DNA of 64,000 nucleotides from Actimicrobium sp034313845 (lineage in GTDB: Bacteria > Pseudomonadota > Gammaproteobacteria > Burkholderiales > Burkholderiaceae_D): assembly GCF_034313845.1 (NCBI RefSeq), contig NZ_JAVIWN010000003.1, one strand, 5' to 3'. A program made the position numbers and the translations under genes. Positions 8,102 through 15,877 of this stretch are shown here, piece after piece (positions within the stretch are counted from its first letter, which is position 1; every line of letters begins with the position of its first letter). The notes under the pieces were generated by a model. The model was not told the origin of the DNA. It saw only the letters and a program-made list of their open reading frames with translations, and searched no databases.

Positions 8102-8635
8102 ATGGCCGAACTCGCAACGATTGCCCGTCCTTACGCCGAAGCCCTGTTTCGCATCGCAAAGACAGAGGACCTGACTGTCTGGTCTGGCCTGGTCGCAGAA
8201 ATGGCTCAAGTGGCTGCAGATCCTGATCTGCAAGCGCTGACGCACAACCCGAAAATTTCGGATGCGGACATTGCTGCCACTTTCTTGTCAGCTGTCAAAT
8301 CGCCAGTCAGTGCTGAAGCCAATAACTTCATCATGATGCTGATCGAAAATGGCCGCCTGACTTTGCTGCCTGAAATCGACGCTCAATTCCAGGTATTGAA
8401 AAATACCCAGGAAGGTGCCGCAGATGCGGACATCGTCAGCGCGTTCGAATTGACGTCAGAGCAGGTCAGTGAACTGATTGCCACGCTGGAAAAAAAATTC
8501 GGTCGCAAACTCAATCCGTTGGTGTCGGTGGATTCGACATTGATTGGTGGTGTGCGCGTAGTTGTCGGAGACGAAGTGCTCGACACGTCGGTGCGCGCAA
8601 AGCTGCAACAGATGCAGGTCGCGCTCACCGCGTAA
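8102..8635 (+). CDS. atpH: ATP synthase F1 subunit delta
   Basis: Delta subunit (OSCP homologue), 177 residues. It joins the peripheral stalk to the top of the F1 hexamer on the cytoplasmic side. Family features are the opening ATIARPYAEALF and the C-terminal block LIGGVRVVVGDEVLDTSVRAKL. It starts two bases after atpF, implying coupled translation, and is followed by a 52-base spacer before atpA. Confidence 0.95.
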   Translation: MAELATIARPYAEALFRIAKTEDLTVWSGLVAEMAQVAADPDLQALTHNPKISDADIAATFLSAVKSPVSAEANNFIMMLIENGRLTLLPEIDAQFQVLKNTQEGAADADIVSAFELTSEQVSELIATLEKKFGRKLNPLVSVDSTLIGGVRVVVGDEVLDTSVRAKLQQMQVALTA

Positions 8636-8687
8636 CCGTGCAAAACTTGCCCCTCGCGTAAGCCAGAGAAAAATTTTAGGAGTTTAT

Positions 8688-10223
8688 ATGCAACTCAACC
8701 CGTCCGAAATCAGCGAACTGATCAAGAGCCGGATTCAGGGTCTCAGCGACAGCGCCGAGATTCGTAATCAAGGTACGGTCATTTCGGTGTCCGATGGTAT
8801 CTGCCGCATTCACGGTCTGTCCGACGTGATGCAAGGCGAGATGCTGGAATTTCCAGGTAACACTTTCGGCCTCGCGCTGAACCTCGAGCGTGACTCGGTC
8901 GGTTCCGTGATTCTGGGTGATTACGAGCACATCTCGGAAGGCGACACAGTCAAATGTACCGGTCGTATTCTGGAAGTGCCAATTGGTCCTGAGTTGTGCG
9001 GCCGTGTGGTCAATGCACTGGGTCAGCCAATTGATGGCAAGGGTCCTGTTAATGCCAAGCTGACGGCACCGATTGAAAAGATCGCGCCTGGCGTGATTGC
9101 GCGTCAATCCGTATCGCAGCCAATGCAAACCGGTCTGAAGTCAATCGATGCAATGGTACCTATTGGTCGCGGTCAACGCGAACTGATCATTGGCGATCGT
9201 CAAACCGGCAAGACCGCGGTGGCGATCGATGCGATCATCAACCAAAAGGGTCAGGGCGTCACGTGTATCTACGTTGCGATCGGCCAAAAAGCATCATCGA
9301 TCAAAAACATCGTGCGTTCACTCGAACTGCACAATGCGATGGAGTACACGATTGTCGTTGCTGCTTCGGCTTCCGAGTCGGCTGCCATGCAGTTCGTTGC
9401 GCCGTACGCCGGTTGCGCCATGGGTGAATATTTCCGTGACCGTGGTGAAGATGCACTGATTGTCTATGACGATTTGTCAAAGCAAGCTGTCGCCTACCGT
9501 CAAGTATCGCTGTTGCTGCGCCGTCCACCAGGTCGCGAAGCGTACCCTGGCGACGTGTTCTATCTCCACAGCCGCTTGCTTGAGCGCGCAGCACGCGTGA
9601 ATCCGGACTACGTCGAAGCCTTCACCAAGGGCGAAGTCAAGGGCAAGACTGGATCGCTGACTGCGTTGCCGATCATTGAAACGCAAGCTGGTGACGTTTC
9701 CGCTTTCGTTCCAACCAACGTGATTTCGATTACCGACGGTCAGATCTTCCTTGAAACCTCGCTGTTCAACGCCGGTGTCCGTCCTGCGATTAATGCCGGT
9801 ATTTCGGTGTCGCGTGTTGGTGGCGCAGCGCAGACCAAGGTCATTAAAAACCTGTCTGGTGGTATTCGGACCGACTTGGCCCAGTACCGTGAATTGGCAG
9901 CGTTTGCCCAGTTTGCTTCGGACCTTGATGCGTCGACCCGCAAACAGCTTGATCGTGGCGCGCGCGTTACTGAACTGCTCAAGCAGGCGCAGTATTCACC
10001 GTTGTCGATCTCGCTGATGGCGTGTTCGCTGTTCGCGGTCAACAAAGGCTACCTCGATGATGTCGAAGTCAAGCAAGTACTGCCGTTTGAATCGGGTCTG
10101 CATGGCTTCATGAAAAGCAGCCACGCGGCGTTGTTGCAGAAGATCGAAGAAACCAAGCAGCTCGACAAGGACGGTGAAGTTGCACTGGCCGCGGCGATTG
10201 CAGATTTCAAGAAATCGTTCTGA
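8688..10223 (+). CDS. atpA: ATP synthase F1 subunit alpha
   Basis: Non-catalytic nucleotide-binding alpha subunit, 511 residues, the usual size. The P-loop is GDRQTGKTAVAIDA. The LNPSEISELIKSRI opening is typical, and the RPAINAGISVSRVGGAAQ block is the alpha/beta signature. Start chosen at ATG 8688, which has TAGGAG 5-10 bases upstream; the frame stays open back to 8562 but that stretch overlaps atpH. Part of the contiguous atp operon. Confidence 0.97.
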   Translation: MQLNPSEISELIKSRIQGLSDSAEIRNQGTVISVSDGICRIHGLSDVMQGEMLEFPGNTFGLALNLERDSVGSVILGDYEHISEGDTVKCTGRILEVPIGPELCGRVVNALGQPIDGKGPVNAKLTAPIEKIAPGVIARQSVSQPMQTGLKSIDAMVPIGRGQRELIIGDRQTGKTAVAIDAIINQKGQGVTCIYVAIGQKASSIKNIVRSLELHNAMEYTIVVAASASESAAMQFVAPYAGCAMGEYFRDRGEDALIVYDDLSKQAVAYRQVSLLLRRPPGREAYPGDVFYLHSRLLERAARVNPDYVEAFTKGEVKGKTGSLTALPIIETQAGDVSAFVPTNVISITDGQIFLETSLFNAGVRPAINAGISVSRVGGAAQTKVIKNLSGGIRTDLAQYRELAAFAQFASDLDASTRKQLDRGARVTELLKQAQYSPLSISLMACSLFAVNKGYLDDVEVKQVLPFESGLHGFMKSSHAALLQKIEETKQLDKDGEVALAAAIADFKKSF

Positions 10224-10252
10224 ACCTAACTGTGCATAAGGAGTAACTAAGC

Positions 10253-11122
10253 ATGGCTTCAGGTAAAGAGATTCGAGGCAAGATCAAGAGCGTAGAAAAT
10301 ACGAAGAAGATCACCAAGGCGATGGAAATGGTCGCTGCATCCAAAATGCGCAAAGCGCAAGAGCGGATGCGTGCGGCTCGTCCTTACAGCGAGAAGATTC
10401 GTAATATTGCTGCTAACTTGTCGCAGGCCAATCCGGAATACACACATCCGTTTTTGGTGTCGCAAGCGGAGGCTAAGCGCGTAGGGTTCGTCGTCGTTAC
10501 AACCGATAAGGGATTGTGCGGCGGTCTGAATACCAATGCGTTGCGCCTGTTGACGACAAAGATGCGTGAAGTCGAAAGCACGGGCAACAAAATCGAGGCA
10601 GTCGCTATCGGCAACAAGGGATTTGGTTTCCTCAATCGCGTCGGTGTGACAGTGGTGTCGCATGCGGTGCAACTCGGTGATGCCCCTCATCTCGACAAAC
10701 TGATTGGTCCGGTCAAGGTTTTGCTGGATGCGTATCAGGAAGGCCGGCTGGACGCGGTGTATGTGGTTTATACCAAGTTCATCAATACGATGCGTCAGGA
10801 AGCGACACTGGAGCAATTGCTGCCCCTGTCGGCTGACAAACTGGAAGCCGATAAAGGTAATACCTCATGGGATTACATTTACGAGCCAGATGCGCAATCG
10901 GTTATTGATGAACTACTGTTGCGTTACGTTGAAGCATTGATTTTCCAGGCAGTCGCAGAAAACATGGCGTCCGAGCAATCGGCCCGTATGGTGGCGATGA
11001 AGTCTGCCAGCGACAACGCTGGCAACGTGATTGGTGAATTAAAGCTGGTTTATAACAAGACGCGTCAGGCAGCGATCACGAAGGAATTGTCGGAGATTGT
11101 TTCCGGAGCAGCAGCAGTCTAA
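10253..11122 (+). CDS. atpG: ATP synthase F1 subunit gamma
   Basis: Central rotor shaft of F1, 289 residues. The N-terminal coiled coil is recognisable in KEIRGKIKSVENTKKITKAM and MVAASKMRKAQ. The C-terminal coiled-coil signature follows (NAGNVIGELKLVYNKTRQAAIT). An AAGGAG ribosome site lies 8 bases upstream of the ATG. It is followed by an unusually long 140-base spacer containing a stable hairpin before atpD. Confidence 0.96.
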   Translation: MASGKEIRGKIKSVENTKKITKAMEMVAASKMRKAQERMRAARPYSEKIRNIAANLSQANPEYTHPFLVSQAEAKRVGFVVVTTDKGLCGGLNTNALRLLTTKMREVESTGNKIEAVAIGNKGFGFLNRVGVTVVSHAVQLGDAPHLDKLIGPVKVLLDAYQEGRLDAVYVVYTKFINTMRQEATLEQLLPLSADKLEADKGNTSWDYIYEPDAQSVIDELLLRYVEALIFQAVAENMASEQSARMVAMKSASDNAGNVIGELKLVYNKTRQAAITKELSEIVSGAAAV

Positions 11123-11132
11123 TGACCTGAGT

Positions 11133-11160
11133 GGGACAGAGGCGCGAACTGCTCTGTCCC
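11133..11160 (+). other. hairpin in the atpG-atpD spacer
   Basis: GGGACAGAG and CTCTGTCCC form a perfect 9-bp stem around a 10-base loop, ten bases after the atpG stop. No U-run follows, so termination is unlikely. It may modulate mRNA stability or the alpha/gamma to beta ratio. Confidence 0.65.
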
Positions 11161-11262
11161 CGACTGAATAAAACATGACGCAACTTGACCGTATGCCGCT
11201 TTAAGAGTGGAAAGCACGTAGTCAAGCTGCCAGGAATTTAAATTACTTTTGAAGGAACGAAC

Positions 11263-12663
11263 ATGGCTGACGGCAAAATCGTTCAGTGTATCGGCGCAGT
11301 GGTGGACGTTGAGTTCCCGCGCAACGCGATGCCCAAGGTGTACGACGCCTTGAAAATGGAAGGCTCGGAATTGACACTGGAAGTGCAGCAGCAATTGGGT
11401 GACGGTATCGTCCGTACCATTGCGCTGGGTACTTCCGACGGTTTGCGCCGCGGCATGATTATCCAGAACACCGGCGGACCGATCATGGTCCCAGTTGGTA
11501 AGGCAACGCTGGGTCGTATCATGGACGTATTGGGCAACCCAATCGACGAATGCGGTCCGGTCAGCCATGAAAAAATGGCGTCAATTCATCGCAAAGCACC
11601 AGCGTATGACGAGTTGTCACCGTCGCAAGATTTGCTGGAAACCGGTATCAAGGTGATCGATCTTGTGTGTCCGTTTGCCAAGGGCGGTAAAGTCGGTTTG
11701 TTTGGTGGTGCCGGTGTCGGCAAGACCGTGAACATGATGGAACTGATCAACAACATCGCCAAAGCACACAGCGGCCTGTCCGTGTTTGCAGGCGTTGGTG
11801 AGCGGACCCGTGAAGGTAATGACTTCTATCACGAGATGGCCGACGCGAAAGTGGTCGATCTGGAAAATCCGGAGAATTCCAAAGTCGCGATGGTTTACGG
11901 GCAGATGAATGAGCCGCCAGGCAACCGTCTGCGCGTTGCGCTGACCGGTCTGACGATCGCTGAAAGTTTCCGCGACGAAGGTAAAGACGTTCTGTTCTTC
12001 GTTGATAATATTTATCGCTTCACGTTGGCCGGTACGGAAGTATCTGCACTGTTGGGACGTATGCCTTCCGCAGTGGGTTACCAGCCAACGCTGGCCGAAG
12101 AAATGGGCCGTCTGCAAGAGCGCATCACGTCGACCAAAGTCGGTTCGATTACCTCGATTCAGGCTGTCTACGTTCCTGCAGATGACTTGACCGACCCGTC
12201 ACCAGCAACAACCTTTGCTCACCTGGATTCAACCGTTGTTCTTTCGCGTGATATCGCCTCGCTGGGTATTTACCCTGCGGTGGATCCACTCGATTCAACC
12301 TCACGTCAGCTCGATCCGCTCGTCGTTGGTCAGGACCACTACGACACCGCCCGATCGGTGCAAGGTATCTTGCAACGCTACAAGGAATTGCGCGACATTA
12401 TCGCGATTCTGGGTATGGATGAATTGGCGCCGGAAGACAAACTTCTTGTCGCACGCGCACGTAAAATGCAACGCTTCCTGTCACAGCCATTCCACGTTGC
12501 TGAAGTATTTACTGGTGCACCTGGTAAGTACGTTTCGCTGAAAGACACGATCAAGGGCTTCAAAATGATCGCGTCGGGCGAACTTGATCACCTGCCAGAG
12601 CAAGCGTTCTACATGGTCGGCACGATCGAGGAAGCAATCGAAAAAGCCAAGAAGGCTCAGTAA
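11263..12663 (+). CDS. atpD: ATP synthase F1 subunit beta
   Basis: Catalytic beta subunit, 466 residues. The P-loop GGAGVGKTVNMMELI, the catalytic glutamate region GVGERTREGND, and the signature PAVDPLDSTSRQL are all present. The DELSEED-type motif reads DELAPED, a common betaproteobacterial variant. A GAAGGA site lies upstream of the ATG. A second intercistronic stem-loop follows the stop. Confidence 0.97.
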   Translation: MADGKIVQCIGAVVDVEFPRNAMPKVYDALKMEGSELTLEVQQQLGDGIVRTIALGTSDGLRRGMIIQNTGGPIMVPVGKATLGRIMDVLGNPIDECGPVSHEKMASIHRKAPAYDELSPSQDLLETGIKVIDLVCPFAKGGKVGLFGGAGVGKTVNMMELINNIAKAHSGLSVFAGVGERTREGNDFYHEMADAKVVDLENPENSKVAMVYGQMNEPPGNRLRVALTGLTIAESFRDEGKDVLFFVDNIYRFTLAGTEVSALLGRMPSAVGYQPTLAEEMGRLQERITSTKVGSITSIQAVYVPADDLTDPSPATTFAHLDSTVVLSRDIASLGIYPAVDPLDSTSRQLDPLVVGQDHYDTARSVQGILQRYKELRDIIAILGMDELAPEDKLLVARARKMQRFLSQPFHVAEVFTGAPGKYVSLKDTIKGFKMIASGELDHLPEQAFYMVGTIEEAIEKAKKAQ

Positions 12664-12671
12664 TCGGTGTC

Positions 12672-12701
12672 TGTCAGCATCGGGATTGTCCGATGTTGGC
12701 A
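12672..12701 (+). other. hairpin in the atpD-atpC spacer
   Basis: TGTCAGCATCGG pairs with CCGATGTTGGCA over 12 positions, with two G-U wobbles and a 6-base loop. It lies 9 bases after the atpD stop and lacks a U-run. Confidence 0.55.
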
Positions 12702-12739
12702 GTCGGATGACTGACTCATTGAACAGATAAGGTTTCAAG

Positions 12740-13162
12740 ATGGCACACACTATTTACGTTGATGTGGTTTCCGCCGAAACGCAGATTTTCTCGGGTGAAG
12801 CCGAGTTCGTTGCCTTACCGGGCGAATCTGGAGAGCTCGGTATCTATCCTGGTCATACGCCACTCATTACGCGTATCAAACCGGGCGCGGTGCGCATCAA
12901 GGTTGCAGGCCAAGCCGAGATGGAACTAGTGTTCGTCGCTGGCGGCATTCTGGAAGTGCAACCAAACGCGGTAACAGTCCTGGCAGACACGGCAATTCGT
13001 GGTGGCGACCTCGATGAAGCCAAGGCGTTGGAAGCAAAGCGCTTGGCTGAGGAAGCGATGATCAATCAGGAGTCGAAAATTGACTACGCTGCTGCACAAG
13101 CAGAATTGTCGGTAGCGATAGCCCAGTTGGCAGCGATTCAGCGATTGCGTCAGAAGCGTTGA
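12740..13162 (+). CDS. atpC: ATP synthase F1 subunit epsilon
   Basis: Epsilon subunit, 140 residues. It couples rotor to ring and can inhibit hydrolysis through its C-terminal helices. The beta-sandwich motifs FSGEAEFVALPGESGELGI and GHTPLITRIKPG are present, followed by the helical C-terminal domain. Last gene of the operon; a Rho-independent terminator follows within 30 bases. Confidence 0.96.
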   Translation: MAHTIYVDVVSAETQIFSGEAEFVALPGESGELGIYPGHTPLITRIKPGAVRIKVAGQAEMELVFVAGGILEVQPNAVTVLADTAIRGGDLDEAKALEAKRLAEEAMINQESKIDYAAAQAELSVAIAQLAAIQRLRQKR

Positions 13163-13191
13163 TTGTTGTAGCAGGACTAATAAAAAGAAAG

Positions 13192-13214
13192 GCAGCTGAG
13201 GCTGCTTTTTTTTT
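13192..13214 (+). terminator. Rho-independent terminator of the atp operon
   Basis: GCAGC, loop TGAG, GCTGC, then nine T residues. It lies 30 bases after the atpC stop. Confidence 0.85.
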
Positions 13215-13325
13215 GCGCCCGACACGGGCGCATTATTAATGGTGCGGGTTCTTCATCAAGCCCACCAGAGCGTGAGGAGCAAACCGCAGCGGTGTAAGGG
13301 CAACTGATATTAGGGACGTGCTGTA

Positions 13326-13790
13326 CTACGCTAGTGGAGTCCGATCAAAATGTTGACGGTTCGCTTTCCATACGGTCGCCATAAGGATGGAGACCGGATC
13401 TTCGGGATCGACTAACCGGATCGCATTGTCCATGTCTGTCGTGGCATTTTCCATGAGGCCCGGACCTACCACGCTCTCAATCGATGAAAAATGATAAAAA
13501 CCCATTTTCCAGTCCGGGAACATACGCGGGCGATCCCGTAGCGAATCAAGAAGAATCAACACACCTTCGTGGCGACGATCAACCATGATTTTTTTTAATA
13601 GCGTATCAATTGCCCCTGGTTCACCCTCCATCAGTTGCAAGAACAAGCCATCATGATGGAGCAGAACGCCAGAAATCCCAGTCGCTTGATTGGATGTGCG
13701 GGCCTGAATCAACAACTTATTAAGTTCGTTCAGTGACATGCGCTGCATTGAACGACTGACGTAGACAAGACTGCGAATAGTATTCTGCAT
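13326..13790 (-). CDS. BLUF-domain blue-light sensor protein
   Basis: A short single-domain BLUF photoreceptor of 154 residues that binds FAD. The three chromophore residues are visible with canonical spacing: Tyr10 (SLVYVS), Asn34 (SNQATGISG) and Gln52 (FLQLMEGE). The family's DRRHEGV and FPDWKMGF motifs follow. The ATG at 13790 is chosen because GGAGGG lies 4-9 bases upstream; a longer frame to 13829 is less likely. There is no output domain, so it should act through a protein partner, as short BLUF proteins do. It is divergent from hemE and convergent with the atp operon. Confidence 0.9.
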   Translation of the reverse strand: MQNTIRSLVYVSRSMQRMSLNELNKLLIQARTSNQATGISGVLLHHDGLFLQLMEGEPGAIDTLLKKIMVDRRHEGVLILLDSLRDRPRMFPDWKMGFYHFSSIESVVGPGLMENATTDMDNAIRLVDPEDPVSILMATVWKANRQHFDRTPLA

Positions 13791-13954
13791 TTTTCCCTCC
13801 GGCGGAAATCCTAAGCCGGATTGGGACATTGCGCAAGACGTCCTGATTGGTAGCTAGTTCGTCAGTCCCAAGACATCCACAGACTACGTGTACGGTGACT
13901 GTACGGTTCTACTGCTGTTGCAGCTGCAGCTTGAACAATCACGGAGCTTCGGAT

Positions 13955-13983
13955 TCGATCCGCATTTTTGCGATGCGGATCGA
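13955..13983. promoter_or_regulatory. 11-bp inverted repeat between the BLUF gene and hemE
   Basis: TCGATCCGCAT and ATGCGGATCGA form a perfect inverted repeat with a 7-base spacer, in the divergent intergenic region about 100 bases before hemE. It could be an operator or a leader hairpin of hemE; no factor can be assigned. Confidence 0.5.
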
Positions 13984-14080
13984 TGCGCGGAGCAATTGCA
14001 ATCCGGGTGGCGCTTTATGATTCCCTGATAGTGCTTTGGGCGATAATACCGACTTCTTCGATGTTCCCAGGATTCGCCTG

Positions 14081-15160
14081 ATGTCTACCAAGTTTGCTCC
14101 GCTGAAAAACGATACCTTTCTTCGCGCCTTATTGCGTCAACCTACTGAATACACGCCCGTCTGGCTAATGCGCCAGGCTGGTCGTTACTTGCCGGAATAT
14201 CGCGCTACACGCGCTCGTGCCGGTTCATTCTTGGGGTTAGCTAAAAATCCCGATTATGCAACCGAGGTAACCCTGCAACCACTTGATCGTTTTCCGCTGG
14301 ATGCCGCAATTTTGTTTTCTGACATCTTGACTGTGCCAGATGCGATGGGCTTGGGTCTTTATTTTGCCGATGGTGAAGGTCCAAAATTCGAGCGGCCACT
14401 TCGAGATGAGGCTGCTGTGATGGCGTTGCAAGTGCCGGATCTGGGTGATTTGCAGTACGTCTACGACGCAGTAACGCAGATCCGCACTGAGCTTAATGGT
14501 CGTGTTCCGCTGATTGGTTTTTCTGGTAGTCCGTGGACGCTTGCTTGCTATATGGTCGAAGGCGGTGGCTCAGATGATTTTCGGCGGGTGAAAAGCATGC
14601 TCTACGACCGGCCTGACTTAATGCATCGCATTTTGTCGATTAATGCGACCGCGGTGGCCGGATATCTTAACGCCCAGATTGCAGCCGGCGCACAAGCCGT
14701 GATGATTTTCGATAGCTGGGGCGGAGCACTAGCAGATGGTGCCTATCAACAATTTTCGCTGGATTATATGCGACAGGTTGTGGCGCAATTAAACCTCGAT
14801 CAGGACGGTGTGCGTATTCCTTGTATTGTCTTCACCAAGGGAGGCGGGCTGTGGCTCGACCAGATCGCTGATATCGGTGCCGATGCGGTTGGCCTTGACT
14901 GGACTGTCAATCTTGGCCGCGCTCGTGCCCTGGTCGGCGACAAGGTCGCTTTGCAGGGAAATCTTGATCCCGTCGCCTTGTTTGCTAAGCCCGAACAGAT
15001 TCATGCGGAGGTAGCCAGAACACTTGCGTCCTATGGGGCACCTTCGATGGGGCACGGTCATGTTTTCAATCTTGGTCATGGTATTTCGCAGTTCACGCAA
15101 CCAGATGCGGTTGCCGTGATGGTTGAGGCGGTACATAGCCTAAGCCGCTCGACGATTTGA
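14081..15160 (+). CDS. hemE: Uroporphyrinogen decarboxylase HemE
   Basis: Cytoplasmic enzyme of haem biosynthesis that decarboxylates uroporphyrinogen III to coproporphyrinogen III. It has 359 residues, normal size. The N-terminal signature WLMRQAGRYLPEYR and the second signature GFSGSPWTLACYMVEGG are intact. ATG 14081 is chosen (MSTKFAPLKNDTFLRALL matches the family opening); an upstream TTG at 14036 would add 15 unlikely residues. It is followed by the long DnaA-box-rich intergenic region. Confidence 0.96.
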   Translation: MSTKFAPLKNDTFLRALLRQPTEYTPVWLMRQAGRYLPEYRATRARAGSFLGLAKNPDYATEVTLQPLDRFPLDAAILFSDILTVPDAMGLGLYFADGEGPKFERPLRDEAAVMALQVPDLGDLQYVYDAVTQIRTELNGRVPLIGFSGSPWTLACYMVEGGGSDDFRRVKSMLYDRPDLMHRILSINATAVAGYLNAQIAAGAQAVMIFDSWGGALADGAYQQFSLDYMRQVVAQLNLDQDGVRIPCIVFTKGGGLWLDQIADIGADAVGLDWTVNLGRARALVGDKVALQGNLDPVALFAKPEQIHAEVARTLASYGAPSMGHGHVFNLGHGISQFTQPDAVAVMVEAVHSLSRSTI

Positions 15161-15372
15161 GCCTTCCAATAACTGAATTTGTTGTGTCTCAAAAAGACCT
15201 TATGCACAAAATCAGACACGGATAAAAAGAAAAATATTTTTTTCAAATTAAAATTTAGCTCTTACTGGGTAAATGTAAGTCTATGATTTTAATGAATAAA
15301 ATTTTCGCTGTTACAAAGGGCAATATGTTGAATCCCGCATCAGCGCTGGTCTCGTGGCTTGTCAAGAGTCAC

Positions 15373-15407
15373 TTATCCACAAAGTTATCCACAGTTATTG
15401 TGGATAG
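15373..15407 (+). promoter_or_regulatory. DnaA box cluster 1
   Basis: Two perfect TTATCCACA boxes in tandem with 12-base periodicity (15373, 15385), followed by an inverted 8-of-9 box (TGTGGATAG, 15399-15407). Confidence 0.85.
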
Positions 15408-15783
15408 AGTTAAAAGTGCTTTCAAATCGGGGTGTTACGCCACTACTTCATGTTTTACGCGAAGTAATGATCGGCGCTTTCGGGAATAGGCCAATTTCCG
15501 TACTGTTGACATGATGGTTTTATCCCGGTTGTATTTTTCGATAAGTTTTTCCTTAAAACTAACCAAGAGAAATGAAAAGTCAACAGTAACAGTCATTCTA
15601 TTTCTAACTTATTCACAAAATTAATACGGGCTAAATCGACGTAATTTTATTTAAAGACTTATTTTTTTGTCTTCCAGCATATTTTTTAACTCATTGATTT
15701 TAAAGAACTAAATTTTTTCATCTCTTTTGTGTAATTCCTAGAGACCCGCATGAATACTAGGGTTCCGGCTTGTCAATAGGCCT

Positions 15784-15804
15784 TTATCCACAAAGTTATC
15801 CACA
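15784..15804 (+). promoter_or_regulatory. DnaA box cluster 2
   Basis: Two perfect TTATCCACA boxes with the same 12-base spacing and the same AAG linker as cluster 1, ending 73 bases before priA. Confidence 0.85.
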
Positions 15805-15877
15805 GGAGCCGGGAATCTGTCCAAAAGTGCTTTTGAAACTGATAGTTAGCTTTTGTTCTTAAGGATTACCTTAACTC

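Larger units (their letters stand above)
15161..15877. other. oriC: candidate chromosomal replication origin (oriC)
   Basis: A 717-base non-coding, strongly AT-rich gap between hemE and priA. Perfect DnaA boxes (TTATCCACA) lie at 15373-15381, 15385-15393, 15784-15792 and 15796-15804, all on the plus strand. One-mismatch boxes lie at 15200-15208 (TTATGCACA), 15609-15617 (TTATTCACA) and, on the minus strand, 15399-15407. The two perfect pairs share an identical 22-base block, 411 bases apart. Very AT-rich stretches at about 15223-15262 and 15590-15720 could unwind. parAB and parS lie within 15 kb. In many betaproteobacteria the origin is placed beside dnaA, which is not in this window, so GC skew is needed to decide. 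Confidence 0.65.

Noticed and set aside
15451..15466. TGTTTTACGCGAAGTA as another parS
   Set aside because: Only 12 of 16 matches, and the CACGTG core is broken.
15283..15489. 68-codon frame inside the hemE-priA gap
   Set aside because: It covers DnaA boxes, has no ribosome site and an unnatural composition; better explained as part of the origin region.
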